Assembly (NCBI GenBank): GCA_000969725.1
Contig: JXSR01S033677.1
Reading direction: 5' to 3' (one strand)
DNA from: Ophiothrix spiculata
Lineage: Eukaryota; Echinodermata; Ophiuroidea; Amphilepidida; Ophiotrichidae
DNA: 51,258 bases
The translations under genes and the position numbers were made by a program. Shown here in pieces: positions 34,101 through 46,100 of this stretch (positions are counted from its first letter, which is position 1; every line of letters begins with the position of its first letter). The notes under the pieces are model-generated. The model searched no databases. It had not been told where the DNA came from and saw only the letters and a program-made list of their open reading frames with translations.

Positions 34101-37100
34101 GGGATTTTTGGTAGCTAAAGTGCTAGTGCCGTGATCCGTTCTCAAGGTCTGTGGATTGCGAGTCGATGTTTTAACTGCTTGGCCATAATAACATTTGGTA
34201 TCTTTGCTGTGAATGAGGTCTTTATCATCTTAACAGTAGTATTACAATAGACCTTTTCTAAACACGACTTTCCGAGAATTTCCGAAGCTCATTTTACACT
34301 TTCCGGCAATTGCCGACAGAAAAAGTGACTCTTCAACACAATAACCAGAATGTTAAGTTCACGTTCACGTTAACTGGTTGCGTACGAATTCGAACTTGTA
34401 ATTAGCGTTAGCACTACAGAGTCACTTTCAGTGTGATTGCCCTGATGTGACTTGAAATCTTAAGCTAAATCAACCGATTTCAAATGGAAATTTCACTCTT
34501 TGTGTCGGTGAGCTTATGGTACCTTCAGCCAAAAGTTGTTCAGAATTCGTGTATCTAATAATGTACTGGTCTGGTTCTATTTATTTTTCACTTTTATTGC
34601 ACTGAAATGCGAGAGACTTTTCGGAAAATTTTGTTGAAAAAATTGTGCATGCTAATGAGCTTGTACGTGATTGGTTGAAAAAATGGCCATGCGATCAATG
34701 TTCCGGAGATTTCCGAATGGATTTTGAAAAGGTCTATGGAGCTTTCCAAAAAGGACTTTGGGATTTAAAATAATGGTATGCCAATGGAACATCCACCCTT
34801 TAATGCTGAATTTAGTATGAAACATATTGAGCTGTAATAATGGTAATAGAGCTCATTGTATACCGGTAATTATTTTAGTAATGAGTTGTTGCAAATGCAA
34901 AACACCACAGTGAACACTGTTGGTTCGTTCGAAAACAGAATTTCACTTTTTATGCGTCATTCATTTGATACCTTAACATTTTACCTTTACTACATGTATT
35001 GAAATATAACAGAACGTAATGTTTTTATCAGTTAAGAGGGAAAATGAAAAAGGTTATCTTCACATTTTTAGTGATAAAAAGCCATGTGACTGTTGGTGGG
35101 AAAATAAGGGCCAAGATTTGATCATCTATTTTGTGCCGAGATTACGTGCCTTGATGCATGTGCCTTTTATGCGGTGGGTGAACATACTGCGTAAGCACAA
35201 TTTTTGAAATCCGACAATATTATTGTTAAAATTGTAAACAGAGGCCTTATATTGGAACATTGATATTTTAGTTTTCTTTCAATATTTTTATAAGTAAGGC
35301 CTAGAAATCGCATTTGAAAATTGAGCATGGTACATGTACATGTACTAACCATTAATGCAAATAAGTTAATAAATTTTTATGTCAGATACCAAAATAGATC
35401 AAAATTTATCCAGTCACGTAGCAGAGTAAATGCATGAAGTGGAGTTTGGTTGTGATGATTATCAAATTTACCAACTTGGAGCCAGATCAGTGATTTTTTT
35501 TTTTGCTGTTTATTTTCAGGGTTTTGCTAGTGCTGCAGGTATTTTACTAGAAGCAGGAGCATTTGTGAACTTTAAACAACCTGGAACAGGCGATACAGCT
35601 CTTGTAAAGGTAAGGATATTTGTTGCATGCCCACACTAAATTTGATCATCCATAATGAATTGGCTATAATGTAGGCGATTTTAAGTTTGAGTTATAGGTA
35701 TAATTGCACCACAGAAAGCCAATTTTCGTGATTTTTTCCACAATTGATAATTGCTTTTGTTTTTCAATTTTCATACAAGGGAATCAGAGCAACAAAATAT
35801 TCCTAAAATGTAATAAAATTTAACATTTTTAGAGTTTTTTGTCAGAAATAGTCCTAAAGTTGCAGCAAACATGCATTGAGCATTGACTTAACCCTATTTC
35901 TCTTGCACCCAAATACCACAATATGTTTACTGTCAAATGGCAAGTACTTGACCATGTGTTTTAAATTTCATATTTATGGTATAGGTCAGTAAGTGGCATT
36001 TCATTGGATAGCTTTGACTTAAAGGATTTTGAAAATGCAAAGTCTTTATTCATTATGCTAATTATATGCAAATTAGCTCATGAATAATTAATGAGGCTCT
36101 GGATAAAAACAATAGATTAACATTTTGAATGCAATAACTTTGAATTTCCTGTTCTTTTCAGACAACTACTGTGACTATATACGTAAATCAGAAGAAATTA
36201 TACAATAAGATTATTAGAAACAAAGTTTGATAAATATGTCATTTGATGAGTTGGGAGTCGGTTACAGAACATAATTTGGAAACCCTGTTTCTTAATCATT
36301 TTTTTCAGACTTTCCCAACTGGCTTTCCCCACTTGCTGAATCTCTGTTTCTTAATTGTTTTAGTACATTATCCCTAACAGAACCAGATCTTACTAAATTT
36401 CACTATAGAAAATCACGAAAATGCGTTAAGTTAAAGTCCGAATACGTCACAGACAGGTTATATGCAGGGACCAAATCGCTTTCCGGGCAGCAACTCAGCG
36501 GTTGTGTGCTATGGGTATCACTTGCTTGGGAATCGGGACGTCCCCGGTTCAAATCCTGGTGAAAAAAATGTGTTTTTCACCCTTCCCTAAAAGAAAAGAA
36601 GGAAAGAAAGAAAGAGTTCTTTAGGCTGATAGCCAAGGATAACCCAAGAAAGCCTTTTCTTCCCTTTTCGAGGAGATAGGCTAGAAGCAGAAAAAGTTAA
36701 GAAATCTGTTAAGGTTAAGTATGTTAATATTGTGCACAAAATGCAAACAGATAAAAACAGACTTTTCCCAAGTTTAGACTTGATTACCTGATCCTATCAC
36801 ATTTTTGTTTGATTTTCAGGCAAGCAGAAGAGGGCATGCTGAGGTGGTTCAGGTCCTTCTCGACTATGGTGCTAATTGGGCCTTGGCAAACGTGAACAAC
36901 ACAACGGCGGAGAATTTTGCACGACTCAACAACCATTTTGCTGTGCAGGATATTCTCAATACATATACAAAAAGGTGAGTTTTATTGTTGGTATTACTAG
37001 AAAGGATGAGTGTTTATGCTGGTTTCATACTACAGGGTTCATAGTGGTCATTGAAATCCTTGAAAAGTCATTAAATGTGATTTGGGTCATTAAAATCATT

Positions 37101-40100
37101 GAAAAGTCTTTAAATTTTGTATGAAGTCTTTAAAAAGTCTTTAAATTAAACCTGCTGAATGATTGTCAGAGCAGCATTTAACCTGCCTATTCAGGTTTAG
37201 TCAGAATAATTTTGATTCCAAGTTTCAAAAGGTCAGCAAATTGGAATATTCTGACGTGATAAAGTCTGCATAAATGTCTTATAAGTGTTTAAAAAGTCTT
37301 TGAAAATATGACTTAAAAGTCATTAAAAGTCTTTGAATTCACTCTGGTATTGACACTATGAACCCTGATACTAATCATCAAATCAAATTTATTGGAATTA
37401 CACTTTTGATACAGTGGCACTCATCTATCTTGTGATGGTGCATCCAACATAAAATAAAATAATAACAATTGATACAAAGTACAAAAGAATAGAATTATAA
37501 TACAATTAAGGGTATATATAGTTTTGGAGCTTTGTTGCTTTATTACATAATCTTTTGCAGCAATTTCAAACTTCCAGTTGTTGTAGCAGAAAGTCACAAG
37601 TCGCCAATATGATTAATAGCTACAAAAGCTTTGTCATACAAGAAGATTTTTCAAGTTAAAATTAATTCAATATGCGATTCTTGTGTAATTCCTGTTGCTT
37701 AGAATAGTGCGTAATACACAAGTCAAGTCAAGTGCATAAAATTAAATCCAATAATGATAACGAAATTTACAAAAATTACACAGACAGCAAAGCTACAAAT
37801 CTGTAAAGTGACGAGTATAAAAGCAGCGTTAGACTCAGTCCATCATTTTTCCTAGCTCTTTTGGTACCTATCTATTCTGTCGGAAGCACTGATGTCACAG
37901 AATAGAATGCTGTCCTCTGATTGGTCAATTGAGGCTGTTCCATGTTACTCCCTGGCGTGAAACATTGCATTGGAGGTCAATTGAGGCTGTTCCATGTTAC
38001 TCCCTGGCGTGAAACATTGCATTGGAGGTCAATGAAAAAGTCTACAAAATTTACATTTTCAGCTAAATTAATTTTTGAATCAACCCCTTTCAGCGAAAAA
38101 CATAAAATATTTTGGAAATATTGGATCACTCCATAGACATCGCACAGTAAGTTTCACGCCAGTAACAAGGACTGAGTACGCCAAATTCAACAACTGCGTC
38201 TGACAGAATTAGTGTTACACCCAAAGAATTTAAAATTGAGAAGCGCTGCCATCTTGTTGTCGCTATGAAGCAAGAGTTACTGTACCTCTGGATGCCTTCA
38301 TAGATTGGCCCGTCATCAAAGAAGATCACGTAAATCTTCACTTGACCCATATAAAGCGTATGCATTTTGTTTCGCGCACAGACGGCGTCTGCATTTTAAG
38401 CAGCGTCTATTGCGACTTGCTCTGATCAAGGTGCACAAATTTTCCTGCTAATCCGTCCGAAGACTCTTGAAGTGTGACACGCAAGAGCCGTAATATGTTG
38501 GGAGGTATAATAACTCACCCGCCATAGATGACAATCCAAGATGGTTGCCATCTCATAGGATTTACACAGCGGTAAAATCAAAATGGTGTGAGTGCCGCTT
38601 CTCCTTTATAATTTCTTTGGTTACACCTTGTCTTTGTTGAGCCCATTGAGTCTTAGACCTGTAAGAGAAATTTTAAGATGGCTGTATGGCAGCAAAGGTA
38701 GTTTTTAACTAAAACTTAAAACTTTATAACTTAAGCCTTTTTTCCCAATTTTTTAGATAAAAATGAACTCTCGGAAATGTCTAATTAAATGACAAGTTTT
38801 GATTTCATGTAATATAAAACAAGAGCAGATGAAAGTTTCCATATTCATAAATCAAGTTGATATAATATATTAATAACAGATTATTTCTCCAACACTAGAC
38901 CACAACAAAATAGTCCTCTATGTGAATTCAATGAAATATCATGTGTAATTCTTTAACAATATGTGATGACTCACCCTGAAAAGGGTGACTTTGCGACAGA
39001 ACACTATTCGAGAAACTGATTAGAATAGACAGCAAGAAATAAAGAAAATAATAAGAAATTCCAGCATGATTTCTGTTGTAATATTTGATCACCTTGATCA
39101 ATTTCAACAAGTAAGGTGTCATTTTAAAGCCTAGAAATGCTGTAACAGATGAAATGATAAATACCCCTTTCGGGTGAGCCATCACATATAATTTCCATTT
39201 CATTCTGTCAACAAAATACCATTTTGCTGTTTTTATATTTGATATATTCAGATGGTTTTCTGCTTTTAATTTTAGATATGAAATTGAAGAGTTATATAAA
39301 TGCCGGATATGAATGAGTCTCTCAAATAAATCGAAGGAATTTTTTTATAAATTGAAGGAGTAGGGATAAGTATTTAAAAAGATTAAGAAGAAGTATTTGA
39401 TGTACTTAATTGATTTTTCACTATCTTTGTGTGTCATTTAGGGATGTATTAGTACTGTGAACGTATTATTACACCGCTTTGAGGTGGTCTGTTTTGTAAC
39501 GATAAGGCCTAAAAAAATGTGTTTGTTTGCCCTCTGCGACCTATTTTCGACTAAATTTAGCAGTATAAAATCACATTTAGTAGTATAAAATGCATATTTA
39601 CTCTTAAGTAATGACCCACAATCTTTGATGAAGCCCTGCATTGCTTGGTATTTGCAATAAAATCCATGGAATGAGATCTTTCTTTAAAGTATATGTGCAG
39701 AGTTAAAAAAAGGGGGAAAAAAAGATCAACAGACCGACCGACCCAAAATTTTAATTTTTCCACTGGAGGGCAAACAAACACTTTTTTTAAGGCTTAAGTC
39801 TAGTAGATCATCTCTATAATGTTTTTATATATCTTGATTTTTTTGTTTTGAGTATATAATATACATTGAAATAAGTTTTCATAATTGATATGACACACTT
39901 TAAAGTTTAGTGTTTCAGTTTTGTAACATTGACAAAGCTTACAGTACAACGGTTTTATGTAAGTTTTATGAAAAGCTTACGAGTTTGGCAACACATCAAT
40001 TTGTTGGCAAGTTTTATCATTTTTGGAACAGTGGTTCAAACAATATGTGACTGTTTTAGAACAAACCTCCCGTAAAGTCAGTAATATCTGGTTTGAAGAT

Positions 40101-43100
40101 CAAGTACAGGGCAAAATTTATGCTAAAGTCGTATTCTGACAAAATCAGGATTTTATGGATTAGAAACATTAGTAGTAGTTTTCTTGAACACTTTCGAAAA
40201 TGTCAGTACTTATTTCTACTTCAAAATATCTTATAGCCAATAATTTCTCAGAAAATGTGTATAAAGTTGAGATTTGAGAGCCACAAGGCCTTATTTGCAA
40301 GGCAACAATTCCTAGATCAGATGGTTTCAAGACAATCATTGGACCTAAAGTACACTTGTTCCCAATTATTCACCCGGAAAGATCCATTGAGTCTTGAAAT
40401 CTTTTGTTGTCAGGATTGTTTGAATTCAGATACGGCCTTGTAGCTCTCAACTCTTTAAATAAAATTGTTATTTTTCTTGGTTAAATTTTGATATGTCACG
40501 TTTCATAAAACTTGACTCCTGTTCTTAATGTCATATGAAATTGAAGTAAGTACATTTTTTAAGCTGAATTGTATAACCTGGCCTATTTGAATCTGCAACA
40601 ACATAAAATGGCAGCAGGCCAACCTGAGGCTTGAGGTGGACGGTCACATGTTATAAGGACAAAAGACTTTTAAGAGCACTTACGGAAGCTTGATCCTTTC
40701 TGATGATAAGTAAAGTAAATTACAGTAGTGTTCATATATACATGTTCTATTTTGTAAAGGAGATTATATAGTGCAGGAGATAATATAGTGCAGTCTAGGT
40801 TGTTGATAGGCCCCTAGCGTATATATCCCATTTCTCCTCCAAACAAAATGTTCCATTAGTTGAATAATATGTCTCCGTGTCACAATACTTGTATAAGCAG
40901 ACAAAAACAAGCCATGTTTTATGAATTTTATAAGTTCTTGCTTTAATTATTAAAGGAATGACAGATTTATGTTTGAACGCAACTCACTTTTGATTCAAAA
41001 CCCTCTCCTCTGAAATTCCTTTATAAACAGACCCTCTTTTGATGGATTTGACCATTGGACTTGGGCATCTTTTAGTCCAATCCAATGTCCAGCAATATTA
41101 TGCCACATGTCAGCTTGAGGAGGCATATGGGATATGATGTTAAACATTGTGTCACTCATTCATAGTGTCACTCATTACTAAATTCAATGAATTTCATTGG
41201 TTTATAGCCATTTGATAGTTTTTACCATTACCCACTCTGTGTGAAAATATATAAATATTAACTGAGTATGAGTGTGATGGTAGAAATATCATCACGAAGT
41301 GAAAGATGTATCATTCCAATTCACGAGCTGGTACGGTGAGTGAAATGGAACAATACATCTTTCACTGAGAGATGTTATTTCTACCATCAAACGAATTAAG
41401 GCAGTTAATATTTGTTTTATATCACTCATGTATAAATTCTTAAACCTCAAAATATTGATAACTTCGGTATCCACAAATGAAGGTTGAAACTTCTGCATCA
41501 CAAAGTTTTACTAACCTCATTTGGAGGCCTTTAGCACAGAAACCATCTGGTGTCGTCAGCAATGAGAAACGTTATGATGACTGATGTCTCTGGAAACACT
41601 GATGATGACTTAACTTCCGACTGGAAGTTACCAAATACAGTTACGATGTTAAGATTGGATCCCAAACAGGATCCAGTTCCACCCCCTTGTCTCTATTGAG
41701 GGCGGGCTTCCTTTGCTTGATGTAGATAGCTTCCAAGATTTTCCTGGCAAAGTCTTTTGATTCCCTGGCAAGAACTTTGACGTTGTTGGGGTCAAAGTGA
41801 TGTTTTTCAGTCTTAAGTCTTCAGTATCATCCAAAAAAAAAAACACCCACAATGGGGAGTCTGCGACTTGGTGCATGCATATTTCAGTGCAGCACAGTGA
41901 TAGTTTCTACCATCACATGGAGGGGTTGTGGTAAAAACTATCAAACGCAATAAACCAATGAAATGCCTTGAATTTATGAGTGAAATAATATACAAGTACA
42001 ACATGGTTTGAGGGGAAGTATTGCAAAATACTGTCCCCGAGGTGTTGGATGTTCGAGTCTCGATCATCCAAAACCGAGGGACAGTATTTTGCAATACTTT
42101 GTCTGAAATAACCATGTTGTATTTGTTTTACTACACCTCAAAAAAGTCAAGATATAACTTGAAAATAAATCTAAAAGTTAACAAATTTAGCAGTATGCCG
42201 TAAGCCATACGGTAGTACCATGCGGAAGTTTTTACTACTTTCCCTGCGTGTGTGTAAAACACAGAGACGCAGCTGACTGTATTAACTTATAAATATTCAA
42301 GCGGTGTAGTAATAGAAACTATCACCTTGTGTTCACTAAAATACGCATGCACCAAGTTGCGGACTCAACATTTTTTTGTAAGGTCAATTTAATTACTGTT
42401 AGATGAAAGTGAAGTTTAAAATTTTTGATCTTAAAGAATTAATAAATGAGTGGTGTAAAACAAATGTTAGCTGCCTTAAATTCATGTGATGGTAGAAATA
42501 TTATTACTCAGAGAAAGATGAAGTGTTCCATTGTACCAGCTCGTAAAATCTAACGATACATCTTTCACTTTGTGATGATATTTTTACCATCCCACTCATA
42601 GCCCGTTAATATTTGTAAACTGTCAATCACCAGTCAAACAATGTTACATCTCCATAATCAGATCCTCTTAATTGTCCCAATTATAAATAACCTGTTGTCT
42701 TATAGATACAATCATATCTTTTATCCTTTTATTGTTTTTGATCTTTTTTTTCAGAATGATGAGTGAACTCGAAGTGGGCATTAAACAGTACATGGCTGGA
42801 ACGGCAGAGATGGTGAAACTCTTATTCCCTGTACATTGTATCCGTGTGAAAGAGGCGTGTGAGCATAACATCTACCTCTACCATGATCTCAACCAGTACT
42901 CTTATAGACAAGGTCAGTCACAAATGGTCACATTTTGGGCATATCACAGTGCTGTTCACTGTAAAAGTAATGTCATAATCAGATTAATTTCCCAGGTAAC
43001 TAGTCCAAACCTTGGCATCAATTTTAATTCCCCATACCAAAAACACTCGAGAACCAATAGAGTGTTATGCAATCACTGTGAGCTGTGTTTATAGTTTGGA

Positions 43101-46100
43101 CTGGGTTGCAGCTACCTAGAATATTTCATAATGATTTTTTACAGTGAATTTGTTTGGAGATTGGAACTGAGGGGTTAATTTCTGTTAGCCTATACCCTAC
43201 TTTTGTAATTTCAATTAAGTGACCAATTATTACGGTACATGCAAAGTTGATCGGTTACCGTCCATCGATGGTCTTTCACAAAACCTGATACAGCACATTA
43301 TACATGTTCTATACTTTGATCATCACTAAATAGGCAGGATTTGTGAGGTTTTTCCTACGTCCACCAGCAAAAGTAATCCCATGCACGCGTGTAATATATT
43401 TGCTGGTCACATGTACAACATGTTTCGAGTCTCCTACAGCTATGCTGTGTTCAGTAATGCACAACGCTTCTCTGTATCAATTCACAATGTGAGCAGGCCT
43501 GCCTATTTAGTGTTGATCAATGTATAGCATTGAGTGATGTCAACATACAAAATGTGCATATCCCACAATGTAATCTGATTTTACTCCCAAATTACTTTGA
43601 ATGTACCCAACCCATATCATAGAGTAGGTGAATATTAAAATTAGAGAATAAAAGATAAGATTTCTTGTTTTGCCTGTCATCTATCGTCTCATAATGGATG
43701 GACGTACATTATTTTGAGTAATGGGTGCCCCCGCAGAACAAGAAATCGCTATCTTTTATTCTCATTCTTAGTCACAAATTTGAATCATTTTTATACCAGA
43801 AACGATGTAAGTTCATTGCCAAAATCTATAAACATTATCATGGAAAAACGTACACCCCTATTCAAACATGAAATGATTCCAAACCCAGTAAAGCTGTTCG
43901 CGCCGGATGTGTGCGTATACCTGCATCGCGCCGTGATTTTGAACGCGCGGCTCCACTGCGTTTCACGCTGAACGCACTGTCATCTATCGTCTCATAATGG
44001 ATGACTAAATTTCCTTATTAGGAAGTTAAATCGCACTCATTGACTAAGAATCACCCATAATGTACAACATGCAAATATCCTCAAATGCTATGTGATTTTT
44101 CTTAGAAAATTTGGGCACTGTCTTATCGTACTGAAGTGACCAATGCATTGTATAGCAAGTGTTGCAGTAATAACCATATCAGCTATATTTTGTTGTATAA
44201 TCATGTACACTTTGGTATATGACAAGTTGTTTGAATAAGATTATACCTTGACTTACTGAGAGTTAATTTTTTTCCTGCAGGCTTTGGAAACTTACTCTTC
44301 CTAGGTCATGCCACCATGGGTCCAGGTGGCTCCAGCTGCAGACTCACTGGACCATGTCACGTTCGTGAAGCATTTCTCAATGGACAACTTTTGCCACAAC
44401 TCAATCAGGTAAGCAAAGGAAAAGGGCACTGAGATGGGTGAAGTGATACACGAACAACCCCACCCCAGCCCCTCCCACTTCCATTCACCCTCCAAACTCT
44501 CCTGCCATCTTGGTCCCGGTTGACACATTTCCAAGTGCAGACTCACTGGACCATGTCACATTTGTGAAGCATTTCTTAATGGAAATTACTTCCCTCATCC
44601 CCCTCCTCGGGTCTAGACAGTTCCAACCACAAACTCACCGGGTAAGGTCATAAAGGTGCTACATTTTGTAATGGACAACTTATGCAACAACCTAGGAAGG
44701 TTTCGAGTTAGTAACCAGGGGCCGATTTCACTAATGTTTAGCGGTGGTCGCTAACCCTGTTTTGATTGCTAACTCAAAAAACAATTACTATATAGCGAGT
44801 ATTTTAGAGTTAGCATAATGGGGGTTCGCTATCATCACTAAACATTAGTGAAATCGGTAACAGAGGTGCTTGAAATTCCCATGGATGGGAAACTGGTTGC
44901 TAATTGTTTCATGGAAATCACAAAAAAACCTGAGCTGATCCTGGCTGTGATGTAGGGGTGACCTGATCCAATCAAGGTTCAGACTCTTGGAGGTTGCAAC
45001 AGAACCTCTAATGTGACCCATCATATGTTTCTTATTTCAAGACACTAATAACACCAAGATATTCCACACCTGAACTCTCTTGGCAAGAGTGAACTTGATG
45101 TTGTAAATATCTTAAAGACAAAATTGTGGAGTGTAAAACACCAACCTACGACTAACTAAATTTCCACAACCTAAAAACCTTTAAAACAGTGGTTCTCAGC
45201 TAGTCTTTACAATGCGCCACATAAATGAAAAAAATCGTAGGGAAAAGCTCCAAACTTGCCTATTTTTCAGTGTATTCCAAATATATTTCTTTGTTTTAGA
45301 GAGTGTCAAAACGCCAATCAGTACTTGTCAAAGTGCCAAATTTGGCGTGTGCGCCGCTTGTTGAGAATCCCATGGTTTAAGGTTGCCGAATTCAGCAGAG
45401 AATTTTTGCATCAGCATTGCCCGATTGGCACAACATTGCCTGAATGGGCAAGGTTGGTACTTTTGGCAGTCGGTTCAGACTGCTGATCAAATATCAACCC
45501 ATATATTGTCACATCATGATGTCATTTTAAACTATTGATCACCAGTGAAGAGAAAAATTCAATTTCAGGTGTGGAATAACTTGCTGTTATTGGTGCGTCG
45601 AAATGATACACATGTAGGTTCAGATAAGTACCGTGTTTTGATATTACAGGTCTTAAATGATGCTTATAAGTTAAATGTTGCTTGCATGTGCCACAGTGGT
45701 CAACGGCCTCTGTTAATTAGGGAGGAATTGTGCACTATAAATCACCGTTATTTTTGTACTATAGCATATATTTGCCAATAATATTTGAATAACATAGCTA
45801 GAGGATGTCTACGATTTCCCCAAGATTTATTTGGAAAATGTTCCTTTCATACAACATACAGTATCAGTTCGGCGGAACTCACAATTTGGATACGTACCCT
45901 ATTCACTCGTCCAATTCAACTATGTATTTTCTGAATGTATGTCATTGTAGTACTGGGTTATTTCTTACCAGTGTGCCAAAAGTGATGTCTAAATACTTTT
46001 ATAATGCTTCATCATAGAGTAGAGTGATTTGTCAAACTATTGAAAGTTGGAGTATTTAAAAAATTAAAGGTTTGTCAGTCGCAAAATAGTTGAATTGGAC

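Larger units (their letters stand above)
36975..42754. other. intron after exon 11 (5.8 kb)
   Basis: Contains family C copy 2, a 52-bp tandem pair, family D copy 2, family G copy 3 and a cluster of nested inverted repeats at 41180-42620. Nothing recognised in 39190-41170 apart from a short duplicated atatagtgcagg string (about 40768-40795). Confidence 0.7.
42913..44280. other. intron after exon 12 (1.4 kb)
   Basis: Contains the hAT-like MITE 43324-43512 and a 26-bp direct repeat beside a foldback (43644-44003). Confidence 0.72.

Noticed and set aside
44301-44546. Minus-strand open frame over exon 13
   Set aside because: Shadow of exon 13 and its decayed copy.
44500-44588. Functional alternative exon
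   Set aside because: The copy lacks a donor after the matched part and runs to a stop in the native frame; called decayed instead.
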